This document shows positions 55,524-64,000 of a stretch of 64,000 nucleotides of DNA, piece after piece. How positions within the stretch are numbered: position 1 is the stretch's first letter; the number at the start of each line of letters is the position of its first letter. Location: the NCBI GenBank assembly GCA_027923505.1, contig BROI01000015.1:1-64000 (forward strand). Direction: 5' to 3'. Position numbers and translations under genes: made by a program. This DNA comes from Mayamaea pseudoterrestris. Taxonomy: Eukaryota > Bacillariophyta > Bacillariophyceae > Sellaphorales > Sellaphoraceae. Below the pieces are notes generated by a model that was not told where the DNA came from, ran no database searches, and saw only the letters and a list, made by a program, of their open reading frames with translations.

Positions 55524-55701
55524 AATGGTGGCGCGCGACGGACTCGATCGTCGCTTGTTTTTGGTCGATGCGCAATCGTGTAAAGACTAAAGTACCGCTA
55601 GGACTAGAGGATTTTTGATGCACGCCTTCCTGCATGCTCGTACTTTTCTGGAAACCATCGAAGATCCATCAATCGAATTTACTACCAGTAGCAGCAGTAT
55701 C

Positions 55702-56892
55702 ATGGATCTCCAAGCTCTCATCCTTTCCATTAATACAGGAATTCAAAACAAGGATTATGACTCGATTCGATCCATTTTTTCGAGTTTCGGTGGCCAGCAG
55801 CGACGCGGTAGCGTCGGTCAAGGCGAGCAGCGATCCTTATCAGCTCATTTTATCCAGGCGGCAGTCGCATCCCCGACCTTCCTTCCCGATGCATTCGATC
55901 ACATTGAAGATGTCATTATTAAGGCTCTTGGTCATCTACCTGTTACGGTCGAGAATGCTGCTGACAATCAACTCCGTCAGAAGCTTTTCGAGCACAAGAT
56001 CAATCATCCAACTAACACGGATTACGCTGGAGCTGCACGCATTATCGCGGAACTTCGCATGGATGACGACAACAATAGTGTCTACTACATTTCGCCTGCG
56101 GATAAGATGAACGTCTTTGTCAAGATTGCCGAATGCTTTCTTAACGAGGACGAGACAGAGCAGGCAGATGCCGCAGTCACCAAGGCCGGCTCTGTTGTGC
56201 AGCGGGTCGACGCAAGCAACAACAAGGCTCTTTTGCTTCGCTACAAGTCTACATACGCGCGTGTCTTGGACGCGAACCGCAAGTTTATGCAGGCGGCGCA
56301 GCGATACCATGAGTTAAGCGAAGCTTTTGATTTGGTGGACGCGGAGAGTTTGTTGCAAATGCTTGGGCGAGCCGTCACGTGCGCGATCCTTGCTCCTAGC
56401 GGTCCGCAGCGACAGCGAATCTTAGCACACATTTACAAAGATGCTCGTCTCGACCAGTTGGATAGCATCCAAGGAATGGAGAGTCATTCGCAAATTATGA
56501 AGAAGATGTACATGCATCAAATCTTGCAGCCTCAAGAATTGGTAAAGTTTGAATCTTCCTTGGCTGATCATCAAAAGGCAGTCATGGGCGACGGACTGAC
56601 CATAATGGAACGCGGCGTTATTGAGCACAATATGGTTGCCGTCGCCAACTTGTATCAATCCATATACATCACGGAACTGGCGCGCATCTTGGGAGTGCCG
56701 CCGGAAAAGGCGGAAATGACTGCTGCCAGTATGATAATGGATGGATCATTGCGAGGCAGCATTAATCAAGTCGAAGGTTTGCTGAATTTTGAAGAGGAGG
56801 AAGAGGAGGAAGTTATTTTAGATCGATCGATCTCGAGCTTCTGCATTGAGCTCAACAATGTCACGGACGCCATCAAGGCGTCGGCCATGTAG
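55702..56892 (+). CDS. CSN4: COP9 signalosome subunit 4
   Basis: 396 aa from ATG 55702 (context ATCATGG); the frame is open further upstream to 55615 and a start at 55615 would add 29 residues. The sequence follows CSN4 along its whole length: VYYISPADKMNVFVKIAECFL (human VDYKLETYLKIARLYL), LLRYKSTYARVLDANRKFMQ (human [20 protein letters not shown]), QRYHELS, CAILAPSGPQRQRILAHIYK (human CTILASAGQQRSRMLATLF), HQKAVMGDGLTIMERGVIEH and the PCI module with LGVPPEKAEMTAASMIMDG. CSN4 is a scaffold of the COP9 signalosome, which removes NEDD8 from cullins. Human CSN4 is 406 aa. Confidence 0.93.
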   Translation: MDLQALILSINTGIQNKDYDSIRSIFSSFGGQQRRGSVGQGEQRSLSAHFIQAAVASPTFLPDAFDHIEDVIIKALGHLPVTVENAADNQLRQKLFEHKINHPTNTDYAGAARIIAELRMDDDNNSVYYISPADKMNVFVKIAECFLNEDETEQADAAVTKAGSVVQRVDASNNKALLLRYKSTYARVLDANRKFMQAAQRYHELSEAFDLVDAESLLQMLGRAVTCAILAPSGPQRQRILAHIYKDARLDQLDSIQGMESHSQIMKKMYMHQILQPQELVKFESSLADHQKAVMGDGLTIMERGVIEHNMVAVANLYQSIYITELARILGVPPEKAEMTAASMIMDGSLRGSINQVEGLLNFEEEEEEEVILDRSISSFCIELNNVTDAIKASAM

Positions 56893-56990
56893 TACATACT
56901 ATAGTATGATAACGCCCCCAGGAAAACTAATAATCAGTATGGTATAACTCGTAGTGTCAAAGCACACAGTAGCTAGCAGGATGGTAAATT

Positions 56991-58403
56991 TTACAGCCAT
57001 CCGTCAAACGATGAATCTTGACTGCGTCGTTGCCATTTTATCGCATTCAATGTGCTTGCGATGCCAATGAACGAAACAGCAGCAACAAGGTCTGGCTCGA
57101 AAGGTACAGGCAGCCATGTCTCCCCATATTTGATAGCATATGAAGCAAATGCACACCCAAGAAACAGTTTTAGTAAAAAAGTGTAGAGACTTCCGAATGC
57201 TGCCACTCCTTCGAGCATGGGCGTGATTCTTGAAACGAAAGCGACAGTTTCGCTTGATGGGGCTTCAATCCTTGGTGTTGCCGGCAGAGGCTCTTCATCT
57301 TCTTCCTTCATTGTAAACCGTAAGGTGGGCTCCCATCCATTGGATTTGGCAATTCTCCAGGCGGCAAATGCTGCCGTCGTATTACCCAAACAGGTCAAGA
57401 GCGCCTGCAGCGGCACCAAGACTGGAAGTTGATTGTAGAAAAAATGATAGGTACAGGCTGTAAGGCCCGATGAATGAAGCGGCAATAGGCCCCATACAAG
57501 TCCTTTCCATTTTGTATTGCGAGTTGACTCGCTCCACAACCAGCAGTAGTCCATAATGGCCAAGAATTCGACGAGACTGGAAATGTGAATGATCCAGCAT
57601 CCAACCGAGAGCGCATTGATAGGTTGAGACCGGCCTTCCAACAAATTTGATAGAGACACGGGCAAGTCCAAAAATCCTCCAAGGTAGAGATCATGAACCG
57701 ACATGTCCGCGAATGCAGCAGGAATAACGGCAGTTACCCCAGCTGCCGCCGTCCAAATTGCCATGAGCCAGGTCATGGGCGCGTAATTCGTCATGCTCGA
57801 GGGTAATTGACGCGACTCATTATCTTCAATAAGGTCGTCATCATGCGGTAGTAATGGTGTCGCAGCAAGTGCTTGTCTAAATGCCACAACGGTGACCAGA
57901 TTTGTTCCAGTCAACAAGCTTTCGGCGCTCGCGTGCAACCAATCGCAATCAGCGAGAGAAACGCCGTACCAAACCTTGGCGGCAATGGCTGCAGGAATCG
58001 TCAAAAAGACGAAGAGTAGCAATGCAACGAACCCTACCGTCACACCTTTTGGTGTCTTGTTTTCTTTGCAATTCAAAAAGTAAAGAAAGGCGACGTAGGG
58101 AAATAACGAGAGTCCAAAGAATGGGCCAGCCAAAGCTTCCGCCGATCCATAATCCATCAAGCTCAATCGGGAAAGAATATCTGAGTCGTCAGCTAGCAAA
58201 TCATTTGTCAACAAGTTTAAACTGTCATGTGATTGCAGGATTGAAATGGCCGAGGAACCGAAATGTGCGAATTGTGGTGGAAGGACGCTCCTCGTCGAAA
58301 TCGGATTCGCATCGAATGAACGACGTCGTGACGGGAGAAATGCCGCCAATGTCGTGCATTGAAATGCAAATAAACACAAGAAGAAACAACTATTTGTCTT
58401 CAT
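56991..58403 (-). CDS. Plastid membrane protein, DUF3593-DUF2499 fusion
   Basis: 470 aa from ATG 58403 (the frame is open 36 bp further upstream without changing the conserved part). The N-terminus is a signal peptide ending A21|F22 in TTLAAFLPS, the heterokont plastid site. A DUF3593 block follows (about 85-195), with GPFFGLSLFPYVAFLYFL, TIPAAIAAKVWYGVSLADCD and WLHASAESLLTGTNLVTVVA. A DUF2499 block follows (about 275-375), with SVGCWIIHISSLVEFLAIMD, GLLPLHSSGLTACTYHFFYN and LQALLTCLGNTTAA. Both are membrane domains found in cyanobacteria and plastids, of unknown function, and they can occur fused. About eight to nine membrane helices. Localisation is probably the thylakoid or inner envelope. 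Confidence 0.85.
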   Translation of the reverse strand: MKTNSCFFLCLFAFQCTTLAAFLPSRRRSFDANPISTRSVLPPQFAHFGSSAISILQSHDSLNLLTNDLLADDSDILSRLSLMDYGSAEALAGPFFGLSLFPYVAFLYFLNCKENKTPKGVTVGFVALLLFVFLTIPAAIAAKVWYGVSLADCDWLHASAESLLTGTNLVTVVAFRQALAATPLLPHDDDLIEDNESRQLPSSMTNYAPMTWLMAIWTAAAGVTAVIPAAFADMSVHDLYLGGFLDLPVSLSNLLEGRSQPINALSVGCWIIHISSLVEFLAIMDYCWLWSESTRNTKWKGLVWGLLPLHSSGLTACTYHFFYNQLPVLVPLQALLTCLGNTTAAFAAWRIAKSNGWEPTLRFTMKEEDEEPLPATPRIEAPSSETVAFVSRITPMLEGVAAFGSLYTFLLKLFLGCAFASYAIKYGETWLPVPFEPDLVAAVSFIGIASTLNAIKWQRRSQDSSFDGWL

Positions 58404-58802
58404 AGTTGCCAGTGAGGCAGCTTGGAGGTCCCGCCGCACAATTATAAGTTTGATATCGGTAAAAGATTTAAGTCCAAGTAGTGGAAATGGATTTATCGCT
58501 TCATCATCGGCGAGGTGCGTAGAGTCGGACCGGTAGTCTTTAACTCACTGTACGACGTACTGTACAATATACTATGATACGCGTACCTGTACGTATATCA
58601 TCTGGTTGCTTGCTACCGCTTTATAACTAATCGTGGCGCTACAGTACCGATATACCTGGCGTTGACAAGGCTTCAAGAAAGGTCCTGGTGTTTAACATAG
58701 AAAGTGTCGCTGCAAGTTGTACCTGTGGGACTAACTAAACTGCCAAAACAACGCGCAGAAGCTATTATCTGTTCTATTTCAGAGTCCTAGACAGCATCGT
58801 GT
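58404..58802. other. Intergenic, no gene seen
   Basis: About 400 bp, A/T-rich in the middle, with a CGTACTGTACAATATACTATGATACGCGTACCTGTACG-like palindromic stretch near 58555-58595. No gene. Confidence 0.35.
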
Positions 58803-59769
58803 TTATTCGGTGAGCCCATCAACGATATGTGTATTTTCTAATTCTACTAATTTGCCAATACTCTCCAATAAAATCTGTCTCGCCAAAAGGAGGTTGAAGC
58901 TCATTCGCTTCTTTGCCATCGACGATACTGCATAGGACAAGGCCCTAGAGGTGCGCAACGGCAAGTTGCCATCCGTCTCAGTTATAGCCTTCGTTTGTCT
59001 TTTAGTAACCTTTTTGTTGGACGGGGCGGAGGCTGTTGTATAATTATCTACACCGACGTAACGCCGATGAAACACGTAGCCAACTGTTTCATTGTCGTCG
59101 CTGGCAATATCCACGCCAACCGAAGGCAACGTACGTTTGTGTCGCTTTCTTGCTCGCGAAACACCCTTTAAATTCTTAGTTCCTTCTGCCAACGACTCGT
59201 CCAAAAATCGATCGAATGGTGTGTACAGCTGGCCGGCCCACCGCAAGGTGAGATGATCTGGAAAGCGTCCTCCACAAAGTAAACATCGATCAGGATTGTA
59301 GAGGCAGGATGGATACAGCAGTTGTAGTAACGAACCTGGTTCGATTCGTACGAACTTAAAAGGAAAGTGAAAACACTAGAGGGTAAGTGAATAAGGATGC
59401 GAAAAGATTCAGCAGAACAAGAAGATTCATTTCATTCGTTATTGTCGTTATCTTCCTCAAGCTCACCTTTGTGCCTCCTTTCCCTTCGTAAATACAATCT
59501 CTCATCAGATGTCGACACCACTTTTGAAAAAGCGCTGAAGGAGCATCCCATAGGTAAACATTACACGCCACTCGTCGATGGAATGAGGAGGTAGGGTGGG
59601 TGCCGATCTGTGCCATTGTATCGTCGCTGCCTGCCGCTGAATGAGTAGATCTTTGTCGTCTCACACCATCTTTAATATTCAAGACCGTTAATTTAGAGGC
59701 TTCCGTCGCCATAACTAAGGACATGAATGCTGCTACGAGTGGAGCAGCAATTCGCAGAAGCTGTCTCAT
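58803..59769 (-). CDS. Secretory Cys-containing protein, spliced, unknown
   Basis: Two exons not evident as a single frame: 59769-59467 and 59354-58803, with a 112-bp intron (GTGAGCTTGA...CCTTTTAAG). Phase 0 on both sides. The spliced protein is 284 aa. Residues 1-22 look like a signal peptide (MRQLLRIAAPLVAAFMSLVM). Across the junction the sequence reads EGKGGTK|FVRIEPGSLLQLL, followed by a CLYNPDRCLLCGGRFPDH motif (C-x6-C-x2-C) that could bind a metal or form disulfides. A basic middle (RARKRHKR) and a C-terminal helix (FNLLLARQILLESIGKLVEL) follow. The exon frames alone (137 and 147 codons) look weak; the join gives one coherent protein. No family recognised. Confidence 0.65.
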
Positions 59770-59939
59770 AATCTAGAACTTGATGGTTGACATGGATCGA
59801 GACTCGAGACGAACAGTAAAAATGAGTCGAGAAAGTGGAGGAAACGGATGTCGCAGCGAAACCAAAGGTAACGATGCGACGGCAAAAAACCAGGGTAGTC
59901 GTACATAGCGCAGCCTAAATATATCGATGTTGACATATT

Positions 59940-60770
59940 CTTTGTTATTTGGGCACTTGCATGGCTTGATATATAAGCATTTGATTGTCATGGCATCTTC
60001 TGGCTGAGACTGGTGAGAAACATTGCAGTCTATTGAGACACCAGCCCGGCATACCATCTTGTAGCGCAGCCTGACTAATGATGCTGGCACCATTCTTGTG
60101 TAATTTGGGCACATACATGGCTTGGCGTATGGGCCACTTGAATGTCAAGACATCTGCAGGCCAAGACTGGTTACAAATTCTTACCAGTCAAGCATTGCAG
60201 TCTACTGAGACTCCAGCCAGGCACATCATCTTGTAGTGCAGGCTGGAAATGATGCTGGCAAGATTCTGGTGTATTTTATGGGCATACATGGCTTGATATA
60301 TCTGAATTTAAATGTCAAGGGATCTATGGGCTGAGACTGGTGAGAACTTCTCACCAGTCACATTACAGCCTACTGAGATGCCAACAGGGCATACAATCTT
60401 GTAGCACAGCCTGAATAATGATGTTGGCACCATCCTTGTGTGATTTTGGGTGTATATGTGGCATGTTATATGGGCAATTAAATGGCAAGGCAACTGCAGG
60501 CTGAGACTGGCAAGAAGTTCTCACCAGCCCCATTGCAGTCTACGGAGACAGTAGCCATGCACATATCATCTTGTAGTGCAGCCTAAATCATGATGGTGGC
60601 ACCTTCCTTGTGTGATTTGATTGTATAAATGACATGATTTAGGGACAATTGAATGTCAAGGCAACTGCAAGCAGAGACTGGTGAGAAGTTCTCACAAGTC
60701 ACATTGCAGTCTACTGAGACACCAGCCAAGCATACCATCTTGTAGTGCAGCCTGAAAAATGTTGTTGACA
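59940..60770 (-). repeat. 169-170-bp satellite, inverted block (about 5 units)
   Basis: Five diverged units in the reverse orientation to the rest of the array. Each contains the block ATCTTGTAGCGCAGCCTGA-like sequence, a GAGACTGGTGAGAAGTTCTCACCAGTC-type palindrome and TTGCAGTCTACTGAGACACC. Units are more diverged from each other than in the main array, as expected for the array edge. Confidence 0.85.
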
Positions 60771-63700
60771 CTATTTGGTGTAATGTATTTGGTAACAACT
60801 TGTCACCAGTCTCAGCTCGCAGATGTTGTGACACTCAAACGCCCCTACAGCAAGCCCTGTAGGTGCCCAAAATATACCAGAATGGTGCTAACATCATTAC
60901 TCAGGCAGCACTACAAGATGGTAGGCTTGACTGGTGTCTCAGGGGTTGGCAATGTATTTGGTGACAACTTGTCATTAGTCCCAGCCCCCAGATGCCGTGA
61001 CATTCAAATGCCCATACAGCAAGCCCTGTAGTTGCCCAAAATCACACCAGAATGGTGCCAACATCATTATTCAGGCTGCGCTACAAGATGGTAGGCTTGG
61101 CTGGTGTCTCAGGGGATGGCAATGTATTTGGTGACAACTTGTCACCAATCTCAGCCTGCAAATGCCGTGACATTCAAACGCACCTACAGCAAGCCCTGTA
61201 GGTGCCCTAATTACACCAGAATGGTGCCAACATCATTATTCAGGCTGCGCTACAAGATGGTAGGCTTGGCGGGTGTCTCAGGGAATGGCAAGGTATTTGG
61301 TGACAACTTGTCACCAGTCTCAGCCAACAGATGCCGTGACATTCAAACGCCCCTACAGCAGGCCCTGTAGGTGCCCAAATTACACCAGAATGGTGCCAAC
61401 ATCATTATTCAGGCTACGCTACAAGATGGTATGCCTGGCTGGTGTCTCAGGGGTTGGCAATGTATTTAGTAAAAACTTGTCACCAGTCTCAGCCAACAGA
61501 TGCCGTGACATTCAAACGCACCTACAGCAAGCCCTGTAGGTGCCCACATAACACCAGAATGGTGCCAACATCATTATTCAGGCTGCGCTACAAGATGGTA
61601 GGCTTGGCTGGTGTCTCAGGGGATGGCAATGTATTTGGTGACAACTTGTCACCAATCTCAGCCTGCAAATGCCGTGACATTCAAACGCACCTACAGCAAG
61701 CCCTGTAGGTGCCCTAATTACACCAGAATAGTGCCAACATCATTATTCAGGCTGCGCTACAAGATGGTAGGCTTGGCGGGTGTCTCAGGGAATGGCAAGG
61801 TATTTGGTGACAACTTGTCACCAGTCTCAGCCAACAGATGCCGTGACATTCAAACGCCCCTACAGCAGGCCCTGTAGGTGCCCAAATTACACCAGAATGG
61901 TGCCAACATCATTATTCAGGCTACGCTGCAAGATGGTATGCCTGGCTGGTGTCTCAGGGGTTGGCAATGTATTTGGTAAAAACTTGTCACCAGTCTCAGC
62001 CAACAGATGCCGTGACATTCAAACGCACCTACAGCAAGCCCTGTAGGTTCCCACATAACACCAGAATAATGCCAACATCATTATTCAGGCTGCGCGACAA
62101 GATGGTGGGCTTAGCTGTTGTCTCAGGGAATGGCAATGTATTTGGTAAAAACTTGTCACCAGTCTCAGCCAACAGATGCCGTGACATTCAAACGCACCTA
62201 CAGCAAGCCCTGTAGGTGCCCAAATAACACCAAAAATGGTGGCAACATCATTATTTAGGCTGCGCTACAAGATGTTAGGCTAAGTTGCTGTCTCAGGGGA
62301 TGGCAATGTATTTGGTGACAACTTGTCACCAGTCTCAGCCAACAGATGCCATGACATTCAAATGCACCTACAGCAAGCCCTTTAGGTGCCCAAATTACAA
62401 CAGAAATGGTAACAGCATCATTATTCAGGCTGCACTACAAGATGGTAGGCTTGGCTGGTGTTTCAGGGAATGCCAATGTAATTGGTGACAACTTGTCACC
62501 AGTCTCAGCCAACAGATGCCATGACATTTAAATGCACCTACAGCAAGCCTTGAAGGTGCCCACATTACACCAAAATGGTGCCAACATCATTATTCTGGCT
62601 GCGCTACAAGATGGTAGGCTTGGTGGGTGTCTCAGGGAATAACAATGTATTTGGTGACATCTTGTCACCAGTCTCAGCCTGCAGATGCCGTGACATTCAA
62701 ACGCACCTACAGTAGGCCAAGTATATACCCAAATCACACCAGAAATGGTGCCAGCATCATTATTCAGGCTGCGCTACAAGATGGTAGGCTTGGTGGGTGT
62801 CTCAGGGGATGGCAATGTAATTGGTTACAACTTGTCACCAGTCTCAGCCAACAGATGCCGTGACATTCAATCACACCTACAGCAAGCCCTGCAGGTGCCC
62901 ACATTACACCAGAATGGTGCCAACATCATTATTTTTAAGGCTGCGCTACAAGATGGTGGGCTTAGCTGTTGTCTCAGGAAATGGCAATGTATTTGGTGAC
63001 AACTTGTCACTAATCTCAGCCTGCGGATGCTGTGACATTCAAACGCACCTACAGTAGGCCAAGTTTATACCTAAATTACACCAGAAATGGTGGCAACATC
63101 ATTATTTAGGCTGCGCTACAAGATGGTAGGCTTAGCTGTTGTCTCAGTGAATGGCAATGTATATGGTGACAACTTGTCACCAATCTCAGCCTGCGGATGC
63201 CGTGACATTCAAACACACCTACAGAAGGCCATGTATATACCCACATTGCACCAGAATGGTGCCAACATCATTATTCAGGCTGCGCTACAAGATGGTAGGC
63301 TTAGCTGTTGTCTCAGAGAATGGCAATGTATTTGGTGACAACTTGTCACCAGTCTCAGCCCCCAGATGCTGTGACATTCAAACGCCCCTACAGCAAGCCC
63401 TGTAAGTGCCCAAATTACACCAGAATGGTGCCAACATCATTATTCAGGCTGCGCTACAAGATGGTAGGCTTGGCTGGTGTCTCAGGGGATGGCAATGTAT
63501 TTGGTGACAACTTGTCACCAGTCTCAGCCTGCAAATGCCATGACATTCAAACGCACCTACAGCAAGCCCTGTAGGTGCCCAAATAACACCAGAATGGTGC
63601 CAACATCATTATTCAGGCTGCGCTACAAGATGGTAGGCTTGGCTGGTGTCTCAGGGGATGGCAATGTATTTGGTGACAACTTGTCACCAATCTCAGCCAG

Positions 63701-64000
63701 CAGATGCTGTGACATTCAAACGCCCCTACAGCAAGCCCTGTAGGTGCCCAAATTACACCAGAATGGTGCCAACATCATTATTCAGGCTGCGCTACAAGAT
63801 GGTAGGCTTGGCTGGTGTCTCAGGGGTTGGCAATGTATTTGGTGACAACTTGTCACCAGTCTCAGCCCGCAGATGCCGTGACATTCAAACGCCCCTACAG
63901 CAGGCCCTGTAGGTGCCCAAATTACACCAGAATGGTGCCAACATCATTATTCAGGCTGCGCTACAAGATGGTATGCCTGGCTGGTGTCTCAGGGGTTGGC
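60770..64000 (+). repeat. 169-bp satellite main array (about 19 units, runs off the window)
   Basis: Head-to-tail units of 169 bp, each with ATTCAGGCTGCGCTACAAGAT, GGTGTCTCAGGGGATGGCAA, TTGGTGACAACTTGTCACCA and CGTGACATTCAAACGCCCC. Within 61092-62105 three distinct units recur in the same order, giving a 507-bp higher-order period. From 62110 to 63300 units are more diverged and have some length change; from 63300 on they are homogeneous again. The TGACAACTTGTCACC core is an imperfect palindrome in every unit. Open frames of 88 codons recur here only because neighbouring units share sequence; 169 is not a multiple of three, and no protein is implied. The array continues past the window end. 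Confidence 0.95.
61092..62105 (+). repeat. 507-bp higher-order repeat, two copies
   Basis: Units starting at 61092, 61261 and 61430 match those at 61599, 61768 and 61937 better than they match each other. The first pair differs at about one position over the first 135 bp. This is three-monomer higher-order structure of the kind seen in centromeric satellites. Confidence 0.85.

Noticed and set aside
61104-63912. A ladder of 88-codon frames with very similar proteins (each with TRMVPTSLFRLRYKM)
   Set aside because: They arise because neighbouring satellite units are alike; 169 is not divisible by three, so each is read across two units. No start context, domain or codon bias supports a protein.
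59940-64000. CRISPR-like array
   Set aside because: Repeat-spacer alternation is absent; whole 169-bp units repeat with no unique spacers, and the context is eukaryotic.

Overview
The window looks like nuclear DNA of a photosynthetic stramenopile, most likely a diatom. The genes are compact and eukaryotic, and the spliced ones carry one or two short GT-AG introns (about 69-198 bp). Two proteins start with a signal peptide that ends at an Ala|Phe site, as in the diatom/heterokont bipartite plastid presequence (ALA|FAS at 53762, LAA|FLP at 58403). Ty1/copia-type retroelements dominate the repeats. Host proteins include AP-2 mu, eIF3m, CSN4, UTP20, an ATG16-like WD40 protein and a Skp1-type GlcNAc transferase.

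Layout. 1-14.8 kb: three old copia-like elements, all on the minus strand and apparently nested, plus a 206-bp short element present twice. 15.3-16.1 kb: a 144-bp tandem repeat. 16.4-34.9 kb: the main gene-rich block, holding an ATG16-like protein, a divergent pair of bestrophin-like channels, eIF3m, a wax-synthase-like MBOAT, a C78 (UfSP/ZUP1-like) peptidase, a small Ala/Lys-rich protein, a GT60-like glycosyltransferase, an unknown acidic protein, a Cwc21/SRRM2-like splicing factor and AP-2 mu. 35-38 kb: poorly coding, rearranged DNA with a copy of the UTP20 3' end and a Thr/Pro-rich ORF. 38.3-39.2 kb: a UBAC2-like rhomboid/UBA gene. 39.26-44.35 kb: a whole-looking copia element with two LTRs. 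44.7-53.4 kb: UTP20, the largest gene. 53.8-59.8 kb: a START protein, a possible PH-like protein, CSN4, a DUF3593-DUF2499 plastid membrane protein and a spliced secretory protein. 59.9-64.0 kb: a 169-bp satellite with an orientation switch and a 507-bp higher-order period.

Functionally the genes are mostly ordinary housekeeping: translation initiation, ribosome assembly, splicing, endocytosis, autophagy, COP9 and Ufm1-type proteolysis, ER quality control and plastid membranes. They do not form one pathway. The less ordinary parts are structural: the higher-order satellite, the UTP20 tail copy that fuses in frame to another ORF, the copia LTR 16 bp upstream of the UBAC2-like start codon, and the head-to-head bestrophin duplicates. 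All intron and start calls come from reading splice signals and family alignment by eye; nothing was searched against a database.
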